The notes: a model not told the origin generated them from the sequence alone. 64,000 nt of DNA from Carallia brachiata (GCA_021464245.1 JADCRB010000068.1:7550134-7614133), one strand, 5' to 3'. Positions 25,201 through 36,473 are shown, counted from the stretch's first letter. Numbers and translations: made by a program.

Positions 25201-25717
25201 AATTTCATATTTATTACGACAGATAGGTCATAAAGTTTTATAGATTAATTTATGAAGATCTAATAATAAGTTTAAACAAATTTTTGGACTCAATTATAAG
25301 CTTAGACAAAGTTTAACTACTAAATTATAAATTCAAATAAATTAGTTCTGAATCAAACTGGCATGACTAATTTTTACTTAGCTCTTCAGACTTAATTTTC
25401 AAAACCAGTGTTATGAATGTGTAAAATTCCAAAAATTTCAGTCTTTCGATACCAAATCAGCCCACCTGTGATAATATATTTGTCATGCATGGGTCTATAT
25501 TGAGCTCACGGTAGGAAATTGACCTCACTATTTTAACGAAAAAATATTTTGTAAGATGAAGATTTTAATTTTTTTTTTAAAATTGCTCCCACACCAATGT
25601 GGGACAAGAAAATGCATGCCTCGTTAATCATTATAAGAAGAATAATAAAAGATAGCTAATTTTACATTCGAACTTTTTCTTTTATAAAGATGAATTAAAA
25701 ATTCGGAAAAAATTTTG
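22258..25717. other. Intergenic DNA with repeat fragments
   Basis: No gene can be supported. A GGAGACGGAGATGG / CTCCGTCTC repeat motif lies near 23,940-24,060 and again near 24,880. TGGTCACTGGTC is duplicated near 22,833 and 22,870. Short AT microsatellites occur near 25,160. Confidence 0.55.
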
Positions 25718-26088
25718 ACTGCAAAATTTGGTGGCTGCAAGTGATTACAAAAACGACACAATAGATAAAATATATGACATTTTTTTGTACTAACGAAAAG
25801 GTATACACATATCAAAGATAAATATACAACTCGTATGAACGGACGAAATATATGACGTGGTAGAGTGATTATAAGGAAATTATACGATATATCAAATAGA
25901 ATTGTAAGATTGATGTGAATAGCTATTAAGAATCAAAATTTTTTAATTTAAGAAGTATATGACTGTTCAGACGATTTATATATTCTTTTTGATATATCGT
26001 ATATTTTCTTTATAAGTACAAAAAAAAGTTGTATATTTTGTCTATTGTGTCATTTTTGCAGCTATTTACAGTCACCAAATTTTACAGT
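25718..26088. mobile_element. Foldback MITE with about 140-bp arms
   Basis: The left arm (ACTGCAAAATTTGGTGGCTG, ACACAATAGATAAAATAT, TTTTTTTGTAC, CGATATATCAAA) is matched by the reverse complement of the right arm (ACTGTAAAATTTGGTGACTG, ACACAATAGACAAAATAT, TTTTTTTGTAC, CGATATATCAAA). Transcription would give a long hairpin. The target duplication is unclear. Confidence 0.75.
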
Positions 26089-27159
26089 TATGTAGTGGTC
26101 CTTTTAAAAGTTTTGATAACTCTAAGAGTTAGACTGTTTATTTTTAAAACTAACAATAGTTTTACTTGTTACTACAACAACCATAAAAAAGAAAAGTTAC
26201 ACTAACTAGTTTTGCATAGGTAGAAACAAGTAAATACGTAGTTTCATTTAATGGTGTCAAACAGTTTTTCAGGTTTACTTTTCAATAAATTTAATCATCT
26301 AACGGCTCATATCACACTTTGTAATTATTTTAAAAATATTTAAATGAATCTACCAAGTTTTTTCTTTAAAAAAAAAAAAGAAACTTTTGAAGCCACCAAG
26401 TTTTTTCTTAAAAAAAAAAAACTTTCTTTTTCAAGATGGGAACTATTAACAATCGTTCGCAAAACAAAATGCATAGCTAGATGAGGTAAAATTTAGTCAC
26501 TTATATATTGACATTGATATAATGATGGCTGCTTGATTTTCTAATACTTTTAAAATGCGAAGACTTGTAGAGGGTAAATTTAAAATATTTATTTAAACTG
26601 AATAGTTGTCTATATCTTTAAATTTATGTTGTTGTAAAAAAAATTGGCTCCACTTACCCTGGCTCCTGGATCTGCATGTCGTCGGACTTTATTCCACAAT
26701 CAGTTCTTAACATCCAGTCTATTGTATAATAGACAATTAATTTGTGACAAGTAAATTAGTCTAAATATATATCAATTTATAGTAGAATAATTTCAAGCAT
26801 TCTAATAGTTTACCTAATTCAAAAGCACTAAAATTTGCAGCAAGACAAGGCTACGATCATCTTCTGCCAGTGAATAATAGTGAAAACATCCCAATCGAAA
26901 CCGAATCTACATATTATTTTAGATTGGCCACTTTCACTAAAGGGAATGTTCTTCCACTAAAATAATTGTGTCCCCAATATTTAATATTGCTGTTTAAAAT
27001 ATCGTCATTTTTTTGGACACGAATTCCTGATTCGGGTCAAGAGGTCCAAAAGGAAAGAATGGATTGGATCCATGTTGACCATTTTAAATTGACCAAGTAT
27101 CCAAGTCTTTTTGTTTTTGACCAAAAAAAAAAAATTTATTATGAGTATATTTATTATCG
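26089..27159. other. Intergenic DNA
   Basis: No gene is visible. ACCAAGTTTTTTCTT followed by an A run is tandemly duplicated near 26,350 and 26,395. Confidence 0.6.
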
Positions 27160-27445
27160 AATTTTTAGTCGGACTCGGAATAACTCTTATTTGAACTACC
27201 TATTTAATAATTCTTATAGGGATCAGACCTACCACCCGAATACAAATAGGATCAAACGAACCTCCTCACTAGTTTTTTTATGGGTGAGTTTAACTGCAAA
27301 CGCAAATCACAATCTTTCGCCAACCAAAAAGTCACTTAATCATTTTGCTAGATGAGGGTGCATGGGCTGGGATTAGAATTTATAATGCTAAGTGTAAAGA
27401 TACGTTTACTTACCATTGAACTACCACATCGAACGGTAGCATCTA
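27160..27445 (-). mobile_element. tRNA-derived SINE-like element
   Basis: On the minus strand, starting near 27,440, TGGTAGTTCAATGG resembles an A box. TTCTAATCCC about 40 bp downstream resembles a B box with CpG decay. A roughly 200-bp unique body follows. Length and layout fit a plant SINE, but I do not recognise the family. Confidence 0.4.
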
Positions 27446-28124
27446 AATATTTAAATTCTAAAATATTTTCCTTTTCTATTTTATTTAAAACGTTTGAAAT
27501 ATTTAATTAAAGTTTTATTACATATACATGTTGCAGTAAAGAGAAGGAAATGGAAGGGAGGAGGTAGTGGCCACAGCCGCCGGCCATCATTAATGATGGC
27601 TCCGATGGCCAGTTTCCTGCCCTAAAAAGGTATGTGAGCTCGCCTATGCCCGATCTATCATTTTCTGAGATTAAGGCATAGAGAATGCGTTTTCTTTTGT
27701 TTTTTTTTTGTTATGTATAATAGATAGGCAGAAACTGACTTTTTGTTTGCTTCGTGCAAGGAAATGGGTAAAATGAAATGGAGGGGCAAGAGCGGATGTT
27801 TTGGATCAACCGGGATGCTCAGAAGGAGAAAGATAAGTGTTTTTTATGCTTATTTTGTTTTTAGTGTTTCTTTTATTTATGCTTTGGGATTATCTTGGTA
27901 CTGTATTACTGCAAGGAGTGTTGGTGTGTCATGTGGTTTACAAGAGATTGGCTTTGGTTTAACCGTTTAAGGAGCAATAAATTTTAGTAGCGGGGTAAAT
28001 GGACAATCGGATAAACTAAAGTGAATAATAAGTAGGCCAGAACCTGGCTCTAGGAGAGATGAATGTGACGAAATATTTCAACGACTGAGGAGTATTTTTC
28101 TATAGTTCCGTTACATGAGCAGCA
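27446..28124. other. Intergenic DNA
   Basis: No supportable gene. A small reading frame at 27,743-27,970 lacks similarity to anything I know and is probably incidental. Confidence 0.55.
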
Positions 28125-28319
28125 GATGAATTTTTTTTATTGCGTCCGCAAGTATTTTTTTGTGCAACTATGAGTATTTTTTGTGTAATCATAAGGAAAA
28201 AATGTAAAACAAAAAAAACAGTAATACATTTTGTATCACTTTTTTCCACTGTGGTTACATAAAAAACGCTCGTAATTGCACAAAAAAAACGTGTGTGAAC
28301 GTAGTAGGGAAATTTCATT
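28125..28319. mobile_element. Short foldback MITE
   Basis: The left half (TGCGTCCGC, TTTTTTTGTGCAACTATGAG, TATTTTTTGTGTAA) pairs with the right half in reverse complement (TACGTTCAC, TTTTTTTGTGCAATTACGAG, GTTTTTTATGTAA). Arms of about 80 bp give a nearly complete hairpin. Confidence 0.7.
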
Positions 28320-28758
28320 TGTCCACCAAGTTTTTTCCTTCCTTTTTCTATTTAGATTAAGCATTTAATCCATGGAAACTTGTAAAAAATGACTGCTTGA
28401 GATATAAATGATGTTGAAATGAATGGGAATGAAGTAAATATGTACAAGTAAAAGCATAGACGTAAAATGTGAAAATGATAATGTGCTGAATGTGAACGAC
28501 CGAAATATAGATAGTAAAAAAATAAAGTGTCGGAAATTAAATAGTAGACAATAAGGAACGTAAATGTAAAGGAATGTGATGTTGAATTGCTGGCAAGATA
28601 AACCATTGCAATGAAATATGCATAATAGTTTCCTTTACTTTAATTGGTTAGAAACCCACAAAGAGAGCATTCTTCAGCCATTTCTTGGAAAAATGACTGA
28701 TTTTTAATGAACAAGTTAATTAAAGTCAAGATCTCATATATAATGTTAATTAATTTAA

Positions 28759-29071
28759 GGAATAACCAACTTTTTAGATATAAACTTTTATAATTTTTTT
28801 TATTTGAGATCTAAACCTTTTAAGTTTTCTATTTAAAAGCCTAAAATTTTATTTTTTTTCTATTCAAGTCCTTTTGTATGATTTACTGTTAACTTTTCCA
28901 TTAGATTTAACGGAAATAGGATTAAAGTTAACAGAAAAGTTAACGGTTTCACTGTAAAAGGATTTGAATAGAACAAAAAATAAAGGTTTAGACATTAAAT
29001 AGAAAATTTAAAAGATTTAAACTTTAAATAGAAAAATCACAAAAATTTAATTTAAAAAGTTGGTTATCCTG
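28759..29071. mobile_element. Foldback MITE with 9-bp target duplication
   Basis: TTAATTTAA flanks the element on both sides (28,750-28,758 and 29,072-29,080). The ends are GGAATAACCAACTTTTTA and, on the other strand, CAGGATAACCAACTTTTTA. The inverted similarity continues for about 150 bp per arm. A 9-bp duplication with long inverted repeats fits a Mutator-like MITE. Confidence 0.75.
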
Positions 29072-29080
29072 TTAATTTAA

Positions 29081-29499
29081 CATTTCCCGCTATTTTACCA
29101 AACCACTTGGAGGGTTTTCCCCAATCACTTTTGAGAGATTAGTGATTCGAATGTGTGAGGGTAACAAATCAAAAAAATAAATCAGAGAGAGTTGACTAAT
29201 GAAACACTCTTATACTTTGGTCAGATAGTGACCTATTGATAGGTTTTCCTCCGCCATTTTTCAGGATCATAGGTCGGTTTAAATGGTTTGAACCCTTCAA
29301 CTTTCAATTGTAATATTAACCATCTTTGGCAGCCATTTGCTGCTAAGTTGTTGATGTGTTCAACGCTGAAGAGACCCTCTTTTCGTAAAAAATTTGGACC
29401 CTTAGTTGCTTTTGGGATCTCCAAAATCTTGGGAGATTTAATCCCTACCCTCCATCTAATCTGATGGCTAAGATTACTTTTGTTCATTCATCACGTCTG
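29081..29499. other. Unrecognised sequence with a minus-strand reading frame
   Basis: A minus-strand reading frame of 84 codons (29,233-29,487) has ordinary amino-acid composition, but I recognise no family. It has no neighbouring exon that I can connect. It may be a repeat-derived fragment. Confidence 0.3.
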
Positions 29500-29990
29500 A
29501 TACTTATGGGCTGGAAAGGTGTTGGGCCTGCTATTATGCCTTCTAAAAGCTTCTGGAATTGGGCAATTGGACTTTTTAACATAAATGGGCTTTCGGTCTC
29601 ACAGGTACTGTGTTGATCAAGGTTGTTGGGCCTCGACGAGAGATCTAAGCCTCCTTTGGGCTACTGGCCTGCCTTGGGCTTTTGCTGTGGACTCCCATTA
29701 TGGGCATTTAAATTTGATGGGCTATTGGATTGGCTCTCCTTGCAATTTGGTTGGCCTGGAATTATTGTGCCTTTAAAGTCCAGCTGGAATTGCTGCATTG
29801 TGTAATTGTGTGAACAATTGATGTATTGGGCCTTGAGGCTCGTTTACTTTTGTGTATTGAAGCGTGTAAAATATGTGTTGGGGTCATGGGCCTCCTTTTT
29901 CTTGTAGGGCTTGGTAAAAATCCGTTAGCTCTCTCTTTTGTAAAGAGCTGGGCTTAGCTTTATATTTGGACTTGTATTTGGACTTTGAAA
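29500..29990. promoter_or_regulatory. Dense cluster of TGGGCY (site II-like) motifs
   Basis: Ten copies of TGGGCC or TGGGCT fall within 490 bp, plus two TGGGCA, all on the plus strand. TGGGCY is the core of plant site II elements bound by TCP factors. No gene start follows within several kilobases, so this may instead be part of a mobile element. Confidence 0.35.
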
Positions 29991-30935
29991 TGAGGCATTA
30001 ATTTTTATTTTGCTTTTCTTCTTTCTTTTCTTTTTTTTTTTTTCATTTTTTCATTTTTTTGTGCTTAAATACAACTTCAACTGTGTTCATAATACAAATT
30101 AATTGCAATTCAATCACAAGTCAACCACAATAAAAAAAATATGCCTTAAGATAGGAGTAAAGAAAGAGCATGAGGCTTTTTTATTAGGCTACAACAATTA
30201 TAATATGTTTTTGCATTTCATAATTATTAATTGATTTTATTAATATTTAAATTTTAATGATAATTATTTATCGTAAAATAAATATTATTAATATTTAATA
30301 TTTATTTTAATTTTAAATAGATGAAAATGTTACAAAAGAAAAATTGATTCTAATAACAGACAATATATCAAGCGGCCTAGACATGACACAGGACACATCA
30401 AGTCCTATCATCCGTACATGGCATTTATTTAACAGTTTTTAAAATACGTGTGTACACAAATTTAGTTTAGCTGGCACATGACCAAAGTCCTTGGAAGAGT
30501 TCGAGTATTAAATCTATAAATTTTTAAAATTCTCATAAAATATAAATTGTAGGTTCTATAATATTAATGTTAAAAAAATACATAGATATTCAATGACTTT
30601 TTATCATGAGTATTATTAATGATTAATTAGGGAGAAAAGCATTGTTCACACCATTCATCTTGGTAAATATATTTTTGTAGTATCTATGTTTAATAATTTT
30701 ATATCAAATTTACTAAATACCAATTATATTTGTATTTTGTTCTTGTTGACAAAATAGTAACATAGGATAATATAAATAATATTTTTAAATTGTATTCATA
30801 TATTTCCACAATTAATTAACGTACTTTATTAAGACTTCTTAATCTTGTATTCGAATATAAATAACTTTTTTTTTTATTTTTTCAACTTTTGGTCTCTCTT
30901 AACACCAATTATATATATATATTCATATACTTTTG
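29991..30935. other. AT-rich intergenic DNA
   Basis: No gene or clear repeat boundary is visible. Confidence 0.6.
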
Positions 30936-30983
30936 CAGGATAATAGATTTTTTTTTTTTTTTGTCCTCACAGGATAATAGATT
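30936..30983 (-). mobile_element. 20-nt poly(T) insertion between perfect 14-bp repeats
   Basis: CAGGATAATAGATT occurs at 30,936-30,949 and 30,970-30,983. Between them are 13 Ts and GTCCTCA. On the minus strand this is a 7-nt cargo, an A13 tail and a 14-bp duplication. Confidence 0.65.
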
Positions 30984-31466
30984 CCACCTATCCATATTTG
31001 TGTACTGAAGTCTTATTGTACTCATGTCTTAGCATTTGAAGAGTTGTTTGTGTTTGTCTCCTATAAACTTCTTTTGTGCCGCAACAGTTTTGGCTAGTAT
31101 TAACTTTGAAAATTAAAACATAAAGGATAGGTAAAAAGGCAATTGAGCCACTTTTGGTTATAAAAAATGAAGATAAAATTCTTGGATGATAAATTAGATA
31201 AACTACGTAAACATAAGGATTACATGAATATTTGACGGTTAGGCATATAACTAATAGAATCATTTTCCGTTTCTTTTTTTTTAATGCATATAAATAAAGG
31301 CAGGTATGTTATTTATTATTCAGAGAAAAAATATTGCGCTTATTGTCACCACATATATTGCGAAAAATACTGACTGTATTATTTAGACCAAAATTCAAAG
31401 TCTCTCTATAAATAGAGTCACACCACGTGGATAGGTCACTGATCTTACGCCATGGTAGCAAAATTT

Positions 31467-31523
31467 GAGTTTTCAATCTCTGTTTCTTTTTTTTTTTTTT
31501 CGATCAAAGAGTTTTCAATCTCT
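31467..31523 (-). mobile_element. 27-nt poly(T) insertion between perfect 15-bp repeats
   Basis: GAGTTTTCAATCTCT occurs at 31,467-31,481 and 31,509-31,523. Between them are GTTTC, 14 Ts and CGATCAAA. On the minus strand this is an 8-nt cargo, an interrupted A tail and a target duplication. Confidence 0.6.
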
Positions 31524-32405
31524 TTAGAGTGGTTACGAGATCTTTCACCTTATAGCTAACGTTTTCTTGGTTTATAAAATGATTTCACAAGAAGAATCTA
31601 ATGCCAATAGCTTCTATTGAGTTTTAAAAAAAAAAAAAAGATTAGATACATTAAATTTCTAAATTTTAAAGTATGTTAGAACTTGTATTCTAAACTTAAA
31701 ATTATTATTATTCAAGAACAACTAATGGGGAATGGAGAAAATTTCTCCTTGAAACCCCAAGAAGACTGTTAAATATTTATTCCAAAACTCAGAATTTCGA
31801 ATATAATTTAATTAACAATTAACACACAAAAAAAAACACGAAAAAGAGAAGAAAAGATCCAAAAGAACGAGCAAGAGACGATGGCAACGCTTGACTTGTG
31901 TGCCCATTAGATCGTCAGTCAAGCCTCAGTCGTCCCAAATTTGCACCCCACTGGCCACAGCCACCCCCAGCTTTGCCTCTAAACGCTCCCACTCTTAGTA
32001 TTATTGCTTAATTATTCATTCAATTTTCTTTATTTAGACAATTATGCAAATTGATGTGCCAAAAAAATCTACGTTAATGAATAAAATACTACATAAATTA
32101 TGGCGTAATAGTAGAAATAGGTTTACAGGCATGTAATATCGTTTACTTTTTGTCATATTTTTTCAAAAATACCATTTTGTTCATTGAAGAGAACATTTTG
32201 CAACTTATTTGGAATAATCAATTTTATAAAATTTGATTTTATTCAAATTACCTGCTCCAGTTTTTTTTTTTTAACTTAGTATGATAAATTTTTTAAGTGC
32301 AAAAAACCTGATTGAATTCTTGTAGTTTGAAGGAATTACTAGTTATTGTCAAGATAAGTGTGATAAGCCTTTATAATTATGCTAAAGATGTTAAGAATTA
32401 TAGTA
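31524..32405. other. AT-rich intergenic DNA
   Basis: No gene is visible. A GC-richer stretch of about 120 bases near 31,870-31,990 carries no recognisable reading frame. Confidence 0.6.
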
Positions 32406-32490
32406 AGAAATGTGGGATTTTCCTTTTTTTTTGGTGCAGAAATGTGGGATATTCTTGCGGTGTGGTTCGAAAAAAAAAAATGTGGGATAT
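32406..32490. mobile_element. Two small A/T-tailed insertions at one site
   Basis: AGAAATGTGGGAT occurs at 32,406-32,418 and 32,438-32,450, flanking a 19-nt insert with a T9 run. AAATGTGGGATAT then occurs again after a further short unit ending in an A run (about 32,470-32,480). This is consistent with two successive tiny retroposition events of opposite orientation into the same target, or with slippage. Confidence 0.5.
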
Positions 32491-32567
32491 ACTTGTTAGG
32501 TACTAGGTAGTACAGTCACATAAAAGACAAGAAAGTACCGTCAGCACTGATCTTTGTTCAAATCAAG

Positions 32568-33009
32568 GTTGTCAAAATTGGATCGGTCATCGAACCGGAA
32601 ATATTAGTGGGTCAAGGTTCAACCGGTCGAATCGGTATTTGAACCGGTATTTAATAATATATATGTGTATAAAAGTAATTATAAAAATAATATTTATAAA
32701 TAGTTATTAAATATTAATTTTTCTAATTTTAAGGATGAAATTGAAATTTTTAATAGATTTAAAACTAAATTGAACTTTTAAATTAAAGTTAATGCTTAAA
32801 TTATAATTTAAATAACATTTGGGTTCAAATTGTAATTTATGAATTTTTTAATTTTATTGGACCGGTCCAACCGGTCCGATTTTCACCGAATTTTGTCCAG
32901 TTTTGACCGGTCCGAGTCACCCTTCAAAATTTACCAAAATCGGTCCGGACCACCGATCGGCCCCCGATTCAATCGGTCCGACCGACCGGTCCGGTCCGAT
33001 TTTAACAAC
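32568..33009. mobile_element. TIR element rich in GGTCCG motifs
   Basis: GTTGTCAAAATTGGATCGG at the left and, on the opposite strand, GTTGTTAAAATCGGACCGG at the right form an inverted repeat. The ends contain many (A/C)CCGGT and GGTCCG motifs, and the middle is AT-rich. Apparent reading frames across it are products of the repeat. No target duplication was found. Confidence 0.6.
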
Positions 33010-33398
33010 AGTAGTTCAAATGCAATTCAAATCATCCTACTATTCGAGAAAAGTATTTCTTTGCTCAAATACAATTCAACTCATTGTACTATTCGAGAAA
33101 AGTATCTGTAGCTCTTTTATTTTAAATTTTATGTCAAAGAATAGATTGATTCTAGAATTCGATTACTAACCTATTAAATTAAATTCTAGCCTTAGAATTA
33201 AAATTTATAATGTGTAAGCACTTAGAGATTTGAAAAGAGGAAAAAGGGGAAGGGGGGGTGTTTACCACAGGGGATGGTTATTGGGGGGAATGTTTAATCC
33301 CACGGTAGAAATTATTAAGCTCATCTCAAGCTCTTTGGACTGTTGGCTTCTTTCTAAAAATCTATTGCTTTAAAGTGAAAGACAAACTTTTTTCTTAT

Positions 33399-33934
33399 GG
33401 TTAAATGCATTTAACCTCTCCTCCCTTATAATTTAGTTGTTTTACATTTTATCCTCTTATGATTTCAATTTAAGTAATGATTCCTTTATTTTTTTCAATT
33501 TTGATAATTAACTCTCTAACAGTAATTTATTAAATCGACTAATAAAAATTGACTACAATTATATTGTCTTATGATTACAGTAACTTCATTATATTTCACA
33601 TAAAAATTAATTATCAATACTGTTTCAAATACATCTATATCAATATGTGCAGTATAATGAAAATAACAAAAACTGTGAAATAAATAATGTGGATGCAGTT
33701 AAAGTACATACCGAAATTTAATTTAAGAAATAAGTGACATATTTTTTGGTAAAAAAATAACAATTAAAAAAGAATGTAATTTTGACTAATTTCTATTAAT
33801 TAATTTAACAAATCATTATCATGGAGTTAATTGTTAGAATTAAAAACTATAAGGAAGTTTATTACCTAAATTAAAATTACAGGAAAGTAAAATCCAAAAT
33901 AACCAAACCACAAAAGAGTTCAATACATTTAATC
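33399..33934. mobile_element. Foldback MITE with near-perfect 9-bp target duplication
   Basis: The flanks are TTTTCTTAT (33,390-33,398) and TTTTTTTAT (33,935-33,943). The ends GGTTAAATGCATTTAACCTC and GATTAAATGTATTGAACTC are inverted copies, and similarity continues for about 170 bp per arm (ATTTAAGTAAT, ATTAACTC, ATTTATTAAAT). This fits a Mutator-like MITE. Confidence 0.7.
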
Positions 33935-34453
33935 TTTTTTTATTAGAATTCAATACTTAAAAAAATGAAGGTTTGAGTTTTTAATCACTTCATTTTCTTT
34001 AAAAGTCAAGACAAACATTTAATAATCACCAGGTATAACCACCATTAATAAAAGAAAATACTGTTTTTTAACCTGACCAATATTGTTTCCCAACAATATG
34101 TACGAAAATATGAGAAAATACAAAAGGCCCTATTAATGGGTGTTCCAGGACACTAGTTAAGGAATAAATACCAATTTAAATGTTCTTCTATTTTAGGAAA
34201 GGAAAATTTTAGGGTCCGTTTATAAGAAAAACTTTCCAATTAAACTGTAAATTTGGCATTTATGACAGATATAAAAGGTAACAACTATAAATTTCCTTCT
34301 GTGTGAGAAAGTAATTTAGAGTCTGCAGTAAAATATTTTTATGTAAAATTTTTTTGCTCACTTTCTCAGATTTGGCAAGTTAAAATTTTTCAGTCAACGG
34401 AAAATAATTGACAAATCAACAAAAAATAAGTTTCTTTTTTATTTTAGGAAAAA

Positions 34454-34667
34454 ATTTGGTATCCCTACCTTGGTATACATACTTGGTATACCTATTGTAA
34501 CGAGCTTATCTATTTTTGTGACAAGATCGATAAAATATGATATAAAAAATTAACAAGTTATTTTTTGTTGCAAAAACAATAAGCACAGTTACAAAAATAA
34601 TCAAATTCATCATAAAAAATATACTTTGTATATATTTCATCTAACTACCAATATATGTATACCAAAT
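34454..34667. mobile_element. Small TIR element (ATTTGGTAT ends)
   Basis: ATTTGGTAT at the left is matched by ATACCAAAT at the right, with further imperfect pairing inward (GGTATACATA against TATGTATACC). No coding capacity. Confidence 0.45.
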
Positions 34668-34929
34668 CAAGTTATTTATTTTAATACAGAAAATGACTTT
34701 TACTTTAGAATACTGGAAGTCATTTTCCGAAGGCAAGATTAGCGGTGACAGAAAGAGATAGAGACAGAGCTGCAAGCTAGAGAGAGAATGGGTCAACTCG
34801 GAGTCATCGTCGTTCTCACTTGTTGCCAATCAACTCTATCGTTGTCAAGCAGGAGGGTCGAGCAACCACTTTTGACCTCTTTACTTATTCAATATGTATT
34901 TTTGACCGTCTTTACTTATTCAATAAGTA

Positions 34930-35092
34930 TCAAAAGAACCACAAAGCACATCAACGACAAATGTGCAGATTTCCTTGCAAATATGATGTCTTGAGTTCTT
35001 ATGAAGTTCTTACTTGGAAGACTCCCCCACCGAGCGTCTAGATTTTTTTGCAAGCAGATGCTTTTAAAGTCGCCATTCTTAGGGGGTGACTA
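34930..35092 (+). pseudogene. LINE RNase H tail, broken
   Basis: The segment KHINDKCADFLANM and, in another frame, SYEVLTWKTPPPSV followed by a stop and FLQADAF resemble the C-terminus of LINE-encoded RNase H (C-A-D-x-L-A and PPP-x-x-x-x-x-x-AD). It is the same type as 10,781-11,020 and is inactivated by stops and a frame change. Confidence 0.5.
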
Positions 35093-35469
35093 GTTAATAT
35101 CTTTTCTTTGTTTTTTTTTTTTTTTTTGGCTGTTTTTTGACTCCTTATTGTTCTTTGAAAAATGCAAATTGTGTATATCCATTTGCTTAAATGGACTTTA
35201 TTGCACTCTAATGTCTCTATTTCGAACTCCATGCTTGAAGTGTGTCCGGTAAGTTCGCTGCCATGTTGTTGGCATGAGCAGTGGCAGAATTAGCTGAATT
35301 AGCGAATTATTTTATGTCAGCATGAAGGATTTCACGGAAGTTTTTTCTGCATGACTCTCTCGATATATTTTTAGTTATTTGCTTGTAGAGGAAAAAAATT
35401 TATGTGTACAGTTTATTTTTTCCTTCTTGTTCAATTGAAAAGATTAATGGAAACAATATTTCTTAACAT

Positions 35470-36045
35470 GATATTAGAGTATTTGACCTGAAAAACCTAG
35501 AAAATCAAAATGGAAGAGACGCCTTCCAAAGAAAAGGATGTCTCATCGTCCACTATAGGAGGGTTAGGGCTTCAAGGAGAAGCATCAATCCTTGCAGACC
35601 TCTCTATCAGAATTTTACAATTGATGAGTCAGAATCTAGTGTTATTGAACCAAGAGATGGGTGCGGCTGGGATTGGAATCAAGTTGGATGGTTCCAATTA
35701 CGGACTTTGGTCCTAGGTTGTGGGGATGTATATTTCAAGCAAAGACAAATTGGGATATTTTAATGGCGATCTTCCTCAACCTCATAAGACAAACGTGACG
35801 TTCAGGAAGTGGAGAACAGAGAATGCCATTGATTTCCAACTGCGGAAGTAGTCTGGGATGCGGTGGCGACGACTTATTATGATGGTGGCAACATGTCACA
35901 GGTATATAAACTCAAGAGAATAGTGACTCGGTTGAAACAAGGGGGAGAGTCGATTGAGTCCTATTATAACAATCTGTAAGGATTATGATGAGAGATTGAT
36001 TTTCGTTTTTCTAAACCCAATGGAGTGTGTTGCTGATATAAATAA
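35470..36045 (+). pseudogene. copia gag fragment with decayed primer binding site
   Basis: An ATG-started frame (35,510-35,716) ends in the copia Gag N-terminal signature KLDGSNYGLWS. A stop interrupts it, and the similarity continues in the same and then other frames (MYISSKDKLGY, FRKWRTENA, then QVYKLKR and YYNNL). Just upstream, TGATATTAGAGTATTTGAC (about 35,469) resembles a mutated tRNA-iMet primer binding site (family TGGTATCAGAGC). The pol genes are absent. I infer a 3'-truncated copia copy. Confidence 0.65.
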
Positions 36046-36473
36046 ATATAACTCCCACTCCAAAAGACGAGGAACCATATCCGTGCGCGCGTTAGTAGAC
36101 CCACGTACCCAAGTAAGGTAGTTGATACAGACAATGAAATATTTTACTGGTGGTGGCACTCTTGTTCTTCTTTAATGCCACCGATGCGCCAGATTCCTAT
36201 CCCCCGGAATTGTGTTGGTGTTGGCCATTTCATGGCCTGTACATAGGCCACGAAATAGTCACTGTGCCACTAACCTTTGTTTTTTTTTTAAGGAACAAAG
36301 AAGGGAGGTAAAGAATCCCACCGAACGTGCCAAAAATTGTAAAGGGACAGTATGTTTTGAACCTGAACAGTTAGGTTTCGAGAATACATATACAAATTAC
36401 AAATAAAAGTTTAAAATTTATGTGGGGTCGATTTCTGTGTTATCCTCCGATAAATGCTTCTTTTTGATACCAT
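36046..36473. other. Intergenic or element-derived DNA
   Basis: No protein family is recognised here. It may be a remnant of the copia internal region or its flank. Confidence 0.4.

Noticed and set aside
26340..26425. Micro-retroposition footprint at the duplicated ACCAAGTTTTTTCTT
   Set aside because: The A run sits at the wrong side of the insert for target-primed insertion. A simple tandem duplication explains it.
26966..27355. 129-codon plus-strand reading frame
   Set aside because: It overlaps a minus-strand SINE-like element and has no recognisable domain.
32839..33169. Two overlapping Arg/Ser/Pro reading frames
   Set aside because: They are made of GGTCCG repeat motifs at a transposon end and read equally well in several frames.
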